A stretch of 64,000 nt of DNA from Lepiota brunneoincarnata (lineage: Eukaryota; Basidiomycota; Agaricomycetes; Agaricales; Agaricaceae), in the NCBI GenBank assembly GCA_023014365.1, contig JAEBUN010000007.1, positions 1,116,001 through 1,180,000 of the forward strand, given 5' to 3'. Numbering within the stretch: the stretch's first letter is position 1; each line of letters begins with the position of its first letter. This document shows, piece by piece, positions 11,885-23,511 of the stretch. A program made the position numbers and the translations under genes. Below the pieces are notes generated by a model that saw nothing but the letters and a program-made list of their open reading frames with translations, did no database searches and was not told the origin of the DNA.

Positions 11885-14800
11885 TCAAGCTCGTCTCCGT
11901 CTGCCGCCCGAGCCAACGTCCTCATTCTCGCCTCCCCGACCTTCATTATATAGAGTCGAGGCCGATCGCTGTGCTGTCCGTTCTACAATTGAAGTACCAT
12001 CACGGAACTTCGCTTTAAAGAGCACATTTGCGTTAGTGAACAGCCCCTCCTTAAGCGACACGACAATGAACTGCGAGCCCTTAAATCTTGTGCGGAATAG
12101 CTGTCCGATATGTTGGGTATGTGAAAGGTCGAGCGCAGCGTCAATTTCATCTAGGATGTACATTGGTGCGGGCTTGAATTGGAGGAGGGCCATGATAAGC
12201 GAGAGTGCAATGAGTGACCTAGTTTGGTTGTTAAGTCTCCTGCAACCCATAAATACTAGCTTCGAGCGCACCGTTGACCACCGCTCAGCTCCGTCAGGCT
12301 CTGCTTCCAGACTGACCCTAGCCGGACCTTGACTTCCAGTCCATCCATCAGATCTTGGCCCTCCGGGGGCCGGAGCTTTGCGAAATTGCCAGGCAGCAGC
12401 TCGGCAAAGATGCCGCCGAAATCACTGTGGGCGCATATGCAGAAATCAGCTCATATTAACCCGCGGGCTTCACTTAAATGCGGGCCTGGGAATTAGGATC
12501 ACATACACATCAACTTTTTCCCAAGTCTTTTGTAGGGCGTCTCGTTTATATCTATCGAGCTCTTCGATCGTAGCTTCGATCTTCTCTTTGTCCTTGAGGA
12601 CTGTATTGAGCATCTTCTTGAGGGACGTTTCGCGTTTCTCGACGCTACAATAGAGTTGGTTTAGTCTTTCTTTAGAACAAGCGAAAGGAGAAAGATACGT
12701 ACTTGTCGATCATATTCATCACCTTCGGGTTTATCTTCTTCTTGAACCCCTGTTGGGACTTTTCGATCTCTTGGGCCTTTGCCCGGAGTTGGTCAATATC
12801 TCCAGTACTAAAATCGTACTGTGTGTTTGGTTGGCCGAATTGACTGTTCCGGAGGGGGGTTAGAAAACCGGCAAGGGCGGAGTGGGGATTACAATGGAAG
12901 ACGCACTGCTTGTCATGTGCTATCCATTCATGTGTTTTTTCCAATTGTTCAATCTTATTCTGGGCTATCACTTTCTCCTTGTTCAATGTTTGGACACGGT
13001 GGGCCAGGTCTTGCAAGGCCAGATCGGCTTCCGACACGGCGGCCTTCTTCCCTTTGATCACACGCTCGAGCTCCTTGAGTTCGTTGTCGAATCGAACCAG
13101 CGTGGCTTGTTCCTCGCGGAGCCTGCTTTCCGCCTCCTTGTGCTTTCTCTGGACAAATGTCGGGCGCGTCAAGGTCATACATGGAGAGAATTCAGAGAAT
13201 ATACTCATACCTCATACGCTGTTACTTCCACGCTCATCTTTACAAGCTCTTTGTTGAGGCTGGATACATGAGCCCTTGCGTCCTCTAGCTTCTTCTTTTC
13301 GGCCACGATATCTTTTTCTAGTTGCTCTGCGCGTTATCAAGCCAATCAAAAGCAAAGGGGAGAACGCCATGTGATTGTCCAATGTCAGCCACCACTCGCA
13401 ACACCCGCAATGGGGAAAAGAAGCAGGGTTTTACCTAATTCAAGTGTGGCCGTTTGGTGTTCCTTTTGTTGAGTCTTGACGGTGACCGCATGTTTCTGTA
13501 GGGCCGCTTTTTTCTTGGCAATATCCCTCTGTCACCATGAATTGCTTAGTAAATTCAATGTAACGGCAAGCCCAGGCGTGCGGACCTTGAGCTCCTCAAT
13601 CTTGCCTTCTTTGTTGTTCTTGAATTCATTCATATCTCTTTCGAGTTTCTTGCACTCGTCCTGAGCGGTTTTCTGCTTTTCTTGAGCCGCCTGCACAGCA
13701 TTCTTGAGTTCTTGGATGTTCTTCTGAGCCTCCTCCACTTCCGCAGCGATCTGCCGTTCAACGAGTTAAGAGCTGCTCGGCTAGGGAAACTCCAGCTTAC
13801 CCTTGAGGCGTTACTTCCCCCAACTTGGCCCTCCAACAACTTCAATTCATGCTCCCTAATCTCCAAATCTCGACTCAACTTCTTCCACTCCTCCCTCATT
13901 TTCGAACTCTGTGCCTCTTCCTTCTCAGCCCCATCCAGCTCTCTCCTCGCGTTCTGCAATTGATCCTCAACCTCCAATAACGCTTGTACCTCAATCAAGA
14001 TCTTGTTCCCGCTCGGCGCAGAACCGCCGCTGAGTGATCCAGACGGGTCGTAGACGTCTCCGTCAAAGGTGACTGAACGAGTACGAATGGAATCATGAAA
14101 CGTAACTTGCTTGGCCGTTGCGGCATCTTCGCAGATAAAGGTGCCACCAAAGACGAAAAGCATGGCCTTGGCTACTTCTTCCGGATACCCGACCAGAGAG
14201 ATGGCGGAATGGACCTTGCCTGGTGCAACACGCTGAGCTGTGGCAATTGTCTGAAGTGGAGTGGTCAGATTTATAGGCGATAAGGGGTTGGAATTGATAG
14301 TGCATACCTGTGGGGAAATGGGATATGACTTAATCTTCGTCAACGGAATCATCGTGACGCGTTTCTTCAGCCGACCGTTTTTCAGGAGTTCGTTGCCAAC
14401 TTTCTCGTCCTCTACGATGACGTTGAATAGTTTCGCACCTGCAGCGACTTCCAGCGCGACGGCTTTGTTATAGTTGACTTTGTCAAGTGAGGTGAGAGAC
14501 GCGACGTATCCCTTAATCTTGGATCGATCGAAGCCAGGGTGAGGGTCACTGTACTCAAAGTTGAGACGGCTCAAGGAGCTTCGGATCCTTTCTCGTTTCT
14601 GTCAATGGTATGTGAGAATCGAGTCAAGGGAAAGCAGGACAGGGACTGACATCTGTGAGCTCGCGCACAGTATGCCTAAGCTGCTTCAGTCTACTCTCTA
14701 ATTGCTCGTCCAGCTGCGCGTTCCACTTAGATTTCGCGAGCCTTTGCCTATGTTGTTCGACGAGCCCTCTCATCTCCTCGAGTTTGCGCTTGCTTTCCCC

Positions 14801-16365
14801 GGCCTCCCGTTCGAATTCCTTCATCTTCGCCTGTAGCCCCTTGAGCTCCTTCTCCCGCATACCAAGCTTGACGCGGGATTGCTCTTCCTCTGTTTTTCCT
14901 TGTGCAACACGCGCTTTGGCTTCTGCGAGTTGGCCCATGTATCCACCGCCGGTGGTGTTGTCTTGGTTGGAAGATACGCCTGTAAGCAGAGTTTGAAGCA
15001 GTTCTTCGGATTTGCGGACTTCGCTTTCCATCTCGGTGTGTTTATCTTTCACGGACTTATGGGATTCGGCCATCTCTTTGAGATTCTGTGCTCCCTGAGC
15101 CCTTGACTCCTCGAGCTAAATCGTAGTGTCAGCCAAAACTTCTGATGCATTTTCAAAGAAAAAAACCCACGTTTCGAATCTCGGTCTGTATCTCGTCGAC
15201 CTTCTGTTCCTCGTCCCGAATGATCCCCTGCTTAATCTCAGCCTGCGTCCTCATTCTCACCAGCTCCTTTTCAAGACTCTCAACATTTTCCTTCAACTTT
15301 GCGAGCTTTCCACCCTTTTTCATCTCCGCATCTCTCTGCTTCGTAACCTCATCCATGTCTTTCTCCGCCGCTTCACCTTCCCTGGCAGCTTTCTTCTTCT
15401 CACCCTCGATCCTCTTCTTATTTTCCGCTACCTCCCCGAGCTCCCCCTCCTTCTGCGCCACTCGTTCTTGTGCTTCTGTATACTCCCAAGCGCGCAATAT
15501 CCGGCCAATCTTCTCAAGCTCCGTGACCGACTTTTGGTACTGCACATAATTCTTTTTCTCTGTCCGCAACTTGTTGAGTTTCGGTTCGATTTCTTCTCGT
15601 AAAAGGTCCTTGATCTCCTGTACACGTTTCTCCTTCTTGGTCATCGTCTTATTGGCCTTTTCCTTTCGTTCTTCAAACATGCGCGTACCAGCGGCTTCTT
15701 CTATCATGCCTAATATTTCTTGTGGACGCATGTTAAGGACTTTGGTGATACGGCCTTGCATGATGACAAAGTTGGGGTTGTTGATATTGAGTTGGACGGA
15801 TTGAAAAAGAGAGAGGATGTTCTGTTGAGTGGTTTTGTGGCCGTTGAGGAGCCATTTGGAGATGTTGGGTAGAGCGATCTGTGTTTTTGTTCGTGATAAA
15901 AACGAAAAAAAGAAAAGAGGGTTAAAGGAAAGGACGAACCTGACGCGTAACGGTAATTTGCTTACAGTGTTGATATCCGGGAAACGTGTTGCTGGCGTCA
16001 GAGTTGTCGAATACGATGGTTACACTGGCCTTGGTGATGCCCGTCTGTCCGCGTTTGTAAATGAGGTCTTGCTGATTCGAGGCTCGCATCTGGGGTTGAG
16101 GACACGTATTTCAGGGTTGCTTTGCTGGCATAGTAAAGAGAAAGCATACTTGTGCCATGTTTGTGATGCCGAGGACGAAGCATATCGCGTCGAGAATGTT
16201 GGATTTGCCTGACCCATTGAGACCGGTGATTGCATTGAAGGACGGATCCCAGCCGCCGATTTGGGTTCGTTGTGGATACGACTTGAAGCCTGAGGCACTT
16301 GAAAATGAATTCAAAGATAATTGTAAATGATATTCACCTTCGATAATGAGCTCTTCTATCCGCAT
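11885..16365 (-). CDS. SMC2: Condensin subunit SMC2
   Basis: Start ATG at 16365 ([10 protein letters not shown], intron, [10 protein letters not shown]). The N-terminal ATPase lobe has Walker [20 protein letters not shown] (about residues 32-50) and [15 protein letters not shown]; next come long coiled coils, a hinge around 13990-14560 ([35 protein letters not shown]), a second coiled coil and the C-terminal lobe with signature [11 protein letters not shown] and Walker [20 protein letters not shown]. The [11 protein letters not shown] and [10 protein letters not shown] hinge motifs and the start [15 protein letters not shown] identify SMC2 rather than SMC1, 3 or 4. It pairs with SMC4 in condensin, which compacts mitotic chromosomes. 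About a dozen short introns, no lesion seen. A basic tail ends the protein. Divergent from the F-box gene; its upstream region has MCB-like and E-box elements. Confidence 0.96.
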
Positions 16366-16396
16366 GATGGTTGGGTGAATGGGATGATTGATTTGT

Positions 16397-16438
16397 CGCG
16401 TGAAGAGTATGTGATCACGTGACCTACGCGCAGCGCGT
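16397..16438. promoter_or_regulatory. Cluster of ACGCG (MCB-like) cores and an E-box upstream of SMC2
   Basis: Within about 75 bp of the SMC2 ATG there are three ACGCG/CGCGT cores (16397-16401, 16426-16430, 16434-16438), two of them facing each other, and a palindromic CACGTG at 16416-16421. ACGCG is the core of the MluI cell-cycle box bound by MBF-type factors driving G1/S genes in fungi. A cell-cycle role is plausible for condensin but is inference. Confidence 0.45.
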
Positions 16439-17191
16439 CTGAATCTCCGAATTTTATCTGATTTTGGCAGTAGTGTCAGAGCCGAACAAACAATGGGAAT
16501 GGAAGAGGGTAGGTTCGCCGGCCAGGGCCGTGGCGTGCGGTTTGACCGCTCGCCAGAAAAAAAAGTATACGGCAGCGACGAAACGTGCCTTTTCTGGCGA
16601 TCTTTCTTGCCTGGAACGGACAAAATAATTTCAGGAGGTGGACAGGGCGGGGCTAATGGTGAAACGCGCACCCGGTGTAAATACATTGCGCCATTTCGGT
16701 GTAGTGGCGGAGGAACGTGAGAAAACTCTCGAAAATCAAATAAATTGTGCCTTTTGGGTGTACGTTATGAATTCAGAGTTGTCCGCACATCCGGGGGAAG
16801 AAAATTTGCAGGTGCGGACCGGGTATGTCGCCTCGGTTGAGAGAGACTCGCAGAAAATGCACAAGATCTGGCTGGGATGATCCGACCGCAAGCGGAGTCA
16901 GTGTGGACTAACTGATCCCCTCCTCAAAACATGCACAGTCTAGTCCTCTCGCCGCTCTTTAAACCGCTTGGTCGGATGGACGAGACCTAGGTCACCGGTG
17001 GAGGGTCCTCCATCTCGAAATCGTACTGGCCCGACACCGAAAATCAGGGATATGGTGATTGATTCCCATCGTTGTGACGTAAATTTTAATTTGGGGACGG
17101 GTTGCCAGCCTTTTGGTCGCCATGATCATACGAAAACATACACAACCACGACTTGCTAAAAGCTCCCACCAAGAGTCCCACCCCACCACCA
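16439..17191. other. Divergent promoter region SMC2 / F-box gene
   Basis: About 750 bp without coding signal between the two divergent genes. No repeat or RNA gene found. Confidence 0.45.
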
Positions 17192-19483
17192 ATGGACTTC
17201 CTTCACCGCAGGAGGTCCCTTGCTCTCACCAGCCCAGAGCCTACCTCCTCTGCCTCCCCACCCACCGACCTCGACAAGCCCCTCCCCACGCTCCCCCATT
17301 TCACCACCACAAAGATGGGTGCCATCGAAAATATTCCCCGCAACCGAACCGCTTCCCACTCATCCGCCGCAGGAGAGCTTATCAGACGCGTATCGTCCAT
17401 GTTTTCTTCTAGAAAAAAGCGACCGCCCGCGCTGCAACTTGCCAAGAGATCCATGTCCAGAATCTATGAATCACCCAACTCAAGTCTCCAGTCTTTGGCA
17501 GACTCCCTGGACGACATACGGAGGCCGAGTGGCTTAGGGAGCGCTGTATCCGTTACATCCAACAGGTCCCTCCCACCTTCCCCCTTTGTCCCCAACTACG
17601 ATTATGACTCGGTATTCAGCCCACCAGTAGTGCCCAATGGCTATATCCGCACGCGTGCCACGAGTTCCCCCAATCTCTTGCGATCGCTTAGTCTCATGTC
17701 AAAGGGGTCCAAAAAGAAGGGCAAGGACAAAGGAGCCTCCCCCCTATCTGAACAAGAATCAGTGACGCAGTTGAGGCCACCCGCTGTTTTATGTATACCG
17801 GTGGAAACCATGGCCATCATACTCTCTCACCTATCCAAATCCGATGTCGCTCTCATCGCACGCACATGCAGACTATTTTCATCCGCGAGTCTGACGGTTC
17901 TCTACGGGAATGTCGATCTCCAAGATTTGACCCCACAACAGCTGGAAAAATTTATAGCCCTCCTTGCATCACGACGCGACCTGACGGATCTTGTACGGAC
18001 TTTCACTTGCCAGATCTGGCCCTTGTTCTTCTTGACGGCATCACCATCATCATCATCCACCTCTCCTAAGCAACAGCTCCAGTATCATGATCCTGATACA
18101 CAACACCGACATACCCTCCTAACAGCCACCTTTACATTGGCTTTCCAAAGAATGTCGAATTTGACATCTCTCACACTCCCTGCATATGATCATGATCTTC
18201 TCGCACACCATACCGCCTTTGGATTGCGCAGCATCACGTTCACCTGTTCAACCCTGTCGACTGAGGGGTCAAACGAGCTATTCGCATGGCTCGATGGACA
18301 GACCAATATCACCACCCTCCTTTTCCCCAACCTTATTCAAGACGCCAACTACGGCAAGGACAACACTTCAACACTCCATCCCATCATCTCCATGACACCA
18401 CGTCCCGCCTCATCCAGCGGTCTACCAAGCTCAAACAAGAAATACCTGGTGGCACCATACCTTGTTCCTTTCTCATTAGCGTCCTCGCCGACATCGTCCA
18501 AGGCCTCGACAAGGCCCAAGTCTGCCTCTCCCTCCTCTCCCTCTTACAACACTACCACCTTTCCATCGTCGCCCTTCCCTTCTCCTCTGCCCTCTCCACA
18601 CTCGACCTCACAAACTTCCTTCCCAATACCCTCACCATCCTCATCTTCTTCAAACATCCCTATTGTGAACACTCCGAACACTTACTCCCACTACCAAACC
18701 TCCCCACTTTCATCGCCGACTCTCCTCCCCAATCTAACAACCCTCCGTGGCCCACCGTCACTCCTCGTTGCTCTTACCACAGATGACCCGAATAGCAGAA
18801 GACGTCCCCGCCCACTTAAAAATGTCACGGTGAACATCAACTCGACTCTATACTCCGGCCTACGGCCGACAATGATCATGAACCAACTGGTCGGCACTAC
18901 CAGACGTCTTGGGTTGTGGTTTGGCGAGAGCGTGGATCGCAGGACGGTGGAGAAAGTGTTGGGCGCTGCTGGATCTGCATTGGGTGGAAATCTTGATTCC
19001 CGGGAGCAGCAGGATGGAGGGAGATTTGGGTCGGGGTTCAAGTTTGGTGATGGTGAATGGAGGGGATTGGTGGAGTTGGATGTTGTTTTTGTTTCGTCTT
19101 TACCAGCTGCGCCTGGCTCAGACGAGGTGAGCTTTTCTGCTGTCCTATATTGGGGTTGTGCTTTACTGGTCGTAATACAGGCTCTACATAAGATGATAAG
19201 CTCTGCAATTCCTCGATACCCACTCCTCCGCGCTCTCCGGCTTTCGTATCAGCAGAGCTCATCATTAAGCTCACCGTTAACCCTCTCCCTCGCAACACCG
19301 TCACCCACACCAGTAACCCCAACGCCAACCACACCTGGTAGCATCGAATTCCGTAGGCTGAGTGGAATAACCAAGGAAGGGCTTTCACCTCCGGAACAGG
19401 CGTACGTCAGGCAATGGACGAAACATTGTCCGGATCTTAGTCGTGTCATGTTCTTGTCCGAGTCGGAATGGTATCGGAAGTGA
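17192..19483 (+). CDS. F-box protein
   Basis: ATG at 17192 (MDFLHRRRSLALTSPEPTSS) has a good context (CACCAATGG). The N-terminal 190 residues are low-complexity with basic Ser-rich stretches; about residues 200-245 form an F-box (VLCIPVETMAIILSHLSK, then LIARTCRLFSSASLTVLYGN). The rest has leucine-rich, irregular segments (MSNLTSLTLPAYDHDLL) and a long Ser/Pro-rich region. F-box proteins recruit substrates to SCF ubiquitin ligases through Skp1; the substrate is unknown. A 54-nt intron at 19127-19180 (GTGAGC...ATACAG) is a multiple of three and stop-free, so unspliced RNA would still be coding; spliced, it joins GSDE to ALHKM. The protein is about 745 residues with the intron removed. Confidence 0.82.
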   Translation: MDFLHRRRSLALTSPEPTSSASPPTDLDKPLPTLPHFTTTKMGAIENIPRNRTASHSSAAGELIRRVSSMFSSRKKRPPALQLAKRSMSRIYESPNSSLQSLADSLDDIRRPSGLGSAVSVTSNRSLPPSPFVPNYDYDSVFSPPVVPNGYIRTRATSSPNLLRSLSLMSKGSKKKGKDKGASPLSEQESVTQLRPPAVLCIPVETMAIILSHLSKSDVALIARTCRLFSSASLTVLYGNVDLQDLTPQQLEKFIALLASRRDLTDLVRTFTCQIWPLFFLTASPSSSSTSPKQQLQYHDPDTQHRHTLLTATFTLAFQRMSNLTSLTLPAYDHDLLAHHTAFGLRSITFTCSTLSTEGSNELFAWLDGQTNITTLLFPNLIQDANYGKDNTSTLHPIISMTPRPASSSGLPSSNKKYLVAPYLVPFSLASSPTSSKASTRPKSASPSSPSYNTTTFPSSPFPSPLPSPHSTSQTSFPIPSPSSSSSNIPIVNTPNTYSHYQTSPLSSPTLLPNLTTLRGPPSLLVALTTDDPNSRRRPRPLKNVTVNINSTLYSGLRPTMIMNQLVGTTRRLGLWFGESVDRRTVEKVLGAAGSALGGNLDSREQQDGGRFGSGFKFGDGEWRGLVELDVVFVSSLPAAPGSDEVSFSAVLYWGCALLVVIQALHKMISSAIPRYPLLRALRLSYQQSSSLSSPLTLSLATPSPTPVTPTPTTPGSIEFRRLSGITKEGLSPPEQAYVRQWTKHCPDLSRVMFLSESEWYRK

Positions 19484-20532
19484 GAGTGGTGATAGATTGT
19501 AGTTGTGCGTGTCAGAATTGACGGGGAAGTATGTACGTGGATCCCTTCCCCTCTCGCTTTGGGTGGTTTTTTTATGGCTTATGGCTACCACGAGTTGTGA
19601 TTGGAGACGAAAAGTCGCTCGTTTATCCCTTGTTCTCCAGTTCATATGTCATGGTTCTGCTTAATCACTAATCCCCCCGTTTGTTTTTTTGGATACATAT
19701 ACCCCTTCTGTCCCTGCGTACCCCCCATCCCTTGTTGACTGCACGAGATTGAGGTTTGTCAGATTTAATAGCTATATCTGCTACTGTCTATCCATTATTG
19801 TGGATATCGCTGTGGTGTGCCTTTCTTTAACCCAACCCTACGGTCGTTACAGTATCCGTTATTTGTTTGATAGAGTAATCAATAATTTGTTACTCGAGCG
19901 CTCTTCGGTAAGGCGGCTGAACCATGCTGGTGCACACTCTGGGTGAAATTTCGACTTGTTGGGGGTATGTAGCTCAGATTGAATTCTGACCCTGGCGGCC
20001 GAAAGTCATCCGCAAGCAGACGACAGGACTGGTAGGAGAATCGTCGATGGCTGCACGAGTGGGCAGCGAAGCTTTGAAGGCCGGCGCGAGTGGAAGGGCC
20101 TGGAGGGGAGGAGGGGAGGAGGGGAGAGCCCGGCCCGACCCATGCTGAAGAGGGACTCGACGATTTTTCTGATGAAGTGCGAGGGGCTGATCTCCACACA
20201 GTTCGGTGATGAGGAGATTGCGATAACACTCTGCAAAACATCTGATAAGATAATGATATTGAAACCCTAACCTTTCCCTGTGGTTACACCACCTTGAGTA
20301 GATAAACCGATGGCGCAGCCTCCGTTTGCCTCGCTCTCTGCTGTAATCGTACCCAATTTACTCAGTCATTTATTCGCATTGCCGGTGGTATCAGGCCCAT
20401 TATCAATCCCCGAAAGGATCACCTGTTCCGGACGCGTCCGTTCCGCACATCTTCCGAAACCGCCATAACAGTTATAAAGGCATTCCCACCTGCACCACAC
20501 CACATACTTGTCATCGTATACCTTCACCCATC
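19484..20532. other. Intergenic region between F-box and 5-oxoprolinase genes
   Basis: About 1 kb. A minus-strand ORF at 20006-20236 contains a mitochondrial-presequence-like stretch (RPFHSRRPSKLRCPLVQPST, continuing into ILLPVL), possibly a fragment of a mitochondrial protein gene, but I cannot extend it. A TATA-like TTATAAAGG lies near 20472, about 60 bp upstream of the next gene's ATG. Confidence 0.35.
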
Positions 20533-23511
20533 ATGTCCTCCAAAGAGATCCCCGATCGCTCTATTCGTATTTGTGCAGACAGGGGAGGCACTTTCTGTGA
20601 TATTCATGCGTGCGTCCTTACTTGGTTGAACATCGAGATCCATTAATCTGGCGCTTATCATCTGTCCTGATTGGCAGATCATACCCTGATCCAAAGAACA
20701 GTGGGGAAACCAAGGACATTGTCGTGAAATTGTGTAGGTCCTTCTTCGATCCAACCAACACATGACATACGAGCTCTTTTGTTCATCGTCGATCCTAGTA
20801 TCGCAGGACACGGCCAACTATAGTGATGCGCCTACCGAAGGTATCCGCAGGGTGCTGGAAACCGTCACGGGCGAAAAGATTCCGAGAGGAAGCATTTTGA
20901 AGACCGACAAGATCGGTAAAGTTGCTGAACCCTGACATCGTGGCGATCCTTCATTCATTGCTCGGACATGTTTTAGATTATATCCGCCTCTCAACGACAG
21001 TCGCCACGAACGCCCTTTTAGAGCGTAAAGGCCATGACCACGCTCTCCTTATCACAAAAGGATTCAAAGATCTCTTGCTTATTGGAAACCAGTCCCGTCC
21101 GAAAATATTTGACTTGAACATCAGACGCCCATCACCGTTGTACTCTACCGTCGTTGAGGTTGACGAACGGGTTACCCTTGTTGGGTACACCTCTGATCCC
21201 AAAACCGAGGAGCATGCAGTCCAGTTCGACGAAAATGGGGGGATTAAGAGAGGATACAGAGGGAAAGGTTGGGATGGGATTGGTGATGCTGAGGGTCCCG
21301 GGGAGATCGTTCAAGGCTTATCTGGAGAGGCCATCCGGATCCTCAAAAAACCAGGTTATTCTCTGACTGTATCACTCCTTTGGGAGTAGTTTTGACACAA
21401 GATTACCTTTCCACAGATCTGGAGGCTGTAGAGAATGACCTCAAAAAACTCTATGACGAAGGCTACCGCTCCATTGCTATTGTCCTCGTCCATTCCTACA
21501 CTTACCCGGACCACGAGCGCGCCGTCGGCCAGGTTGCTCGCAAGGTAGGGTTTACACACATCTCGGAATCAGCCCGGCTTCTCCCTATGATTAAAATGGT
21601 GCCGCGGGGTGTTTCTTCGACAGCCGACGCGTACCTCACCCCTATCCTTCGCGAGTATCTGGATGGATTTTTTAGTGGTTTCGATGAGAAGTTGAAGGAT
21701 GGGAGACTGAGAAGTCCAAGGGTGGAGTTCATGGGTAGCGATGGTGGACTAGTGGATCTGGACAACTTTTCAGGTCTGAAGAGTATTCTAAGTGGTCCAG
21801 CTGGTGGTGTTGTTGGGTATGCGTTGACTAGTTGGGATGAGAAGGATAAGAAACCGATAATTGGGTATGCTCTTACTCCCTTCACCCGATTACGCGGAGA
21901 CTTGAATGCTGACCATCACTTCCTAGCTTGGACGTCGGCGGAACTTCCACCGACGTCTCCCGCTTCGATGGACGTTATGAGGTCGTATACGAGACCACCA
22001 CAGCAGGAGTGACTATCCAATCACCACAGCTAGACATCAACACCGTCGCTGCGGGGGGTGGGTCGTGTCTGAGCTTTAAGAATGGCTTGTTCCTCGCTGG
22101 ACCTGAGAGCGCCGGTGCGCAACCCGGGCCTGCCTGTTACCGGTAAGGCCACTTTTTGGTCAACCCCAATGATACACCCAAACCCGATTTACTGCTCTAC
22201 AGAAAAGGAGGCCCGCTCGCCGTGACGGACGCTAACCTCATGCTCGGCCGCCTCATACCTGATTATTTCCCCAAGATTTTCGGAAAGTCGGAGAAAGAGC
22301 CGTTGGATGCTGGGGCATCGAGGGTGCTGTTTGAAGAGGTTGTAGAGGAAATTAATGCAAGTCACGAAGGGCAGTTGAGTTTGGACGAGGTCATCTACGG
22401 GCGAGTTCCTTTGGTGATGTTGTTGAAATGTAATTGACTAACTACGCGTGCAGGTTTATTAAGGTTGCAAATGAGACGATGTGTAGGCCTATCCGTGCGC
22501 TAACAGAAGCTAGGGGACACGCCACGTCCAAGCATGTGTACGTCATTCCATTTGGTTAAAGTAGAAGCGCCGATCTGATGGTTGTTATAGTCTCGCAAGC
22601 TTTGGTGGTGCGGGTGGTCAACATGCCTGCGAGATTGCCCAACTCTTGGGCATTAAAGTCATTCTTATTCACCGATACAGTTCCATTCTGTCTGCATACG
22701 GACTTGCTCTAGCAGATCGGTACGCATCCGTCCTTTGACTTCTTCCGAGGGTGCGAAACAATATTAAATCCTGCTTCTGTAGCGCATATGAGCTCCAAGA
22801 GCCCTCGTCAACATTTTATACTCCACAAAACCGTGCGGGTCTCATCGCTCGGTTGGATAAGATGACGAACGACGTTCGGGCAGAGCTCCAACGACAAGGG
22901 TTTGAGGATAAGCGGATTCACATTGAGAGGACGCTCAATATGAGATTCGAAGGTACATGCCAGTCTATTGTTTATTTAAACAAGTTTTGGATCTCAGTCG
23001 TGAAACAGGAACGGACACGGCTTTGATGGTATTACCCGAAGAGAAAGACGGCGATGGAAAAGAGGATTTCGAAGCCGCTTTCAATAGAACATACAAATCC
23101 GAGTTTGGTTTCTTGTTAGACACGAAGAGTATCATCGTGGATGATATCAAGGTCAAATTTACATACTCATTTCTCTTGTACTCTCGCCTTGACATGTTCC
23201 CCCCTATCCCCAGGTCCGAGGTATAGGAAAAACCTTTGATCACCTTGGCAAATCCTGTGTACCAGGAAATTGCGGAACTTGAGCCCGAGCTCACGCGCGT
23301 TTCGCCCGCCCAAGCAGACTCGCATCATAGCGTGTACTTTGACAAGGTTGGGAGGGTGGACAAGACACCTGTGTATTTGTTGGACAAGTTGGGTGTTGGT
23401 GATGAGGTTGTGGGTCCTGCGATGATCATTGATGATACGCAGACGATTGTTTTGATACCTGAGTCGAGGGCGGTGCTGACGAGCAAACATTTATATATTA
23501 ACGTAGAATGA
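20533..23511 (+). CDS. 5-oxoprolinase-type protein, HyuA half only
   Basis: Start ATG 20533 ([20 protein letters not shown]). Spliced exons follow the N-terminal half of ATP-dependent 5-oxoprolinase, which opens 5-oxo-L-proline to glutamate in the glutathione cycle: [53 protein letters not shown], then the HyuA core [76 protein letters not shown]. At least ten introns; one at about 22395-22453 has a GC donor (GCGAGT) and ends TGCAG. The reading stops at LYINVE, exactly where the HyuB half of the usual roughly 1300-residue enzyme should begin, and no HyuB motif follows. Near 23241 the conserved frame VRGIGKTFD does not join the next exon: either a one-base insertion or use of a downstream acceptor (GTATAG, 23225). 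Activity is doubtful. Confidence 0.8.

Noticed and set aside
20006..20236. Mitochondrial-presequence-like minus ORF
   Set aside because: The string RPFHSRRPSKLRCP is suggestive, but no mature domain could be joined to it on either side.
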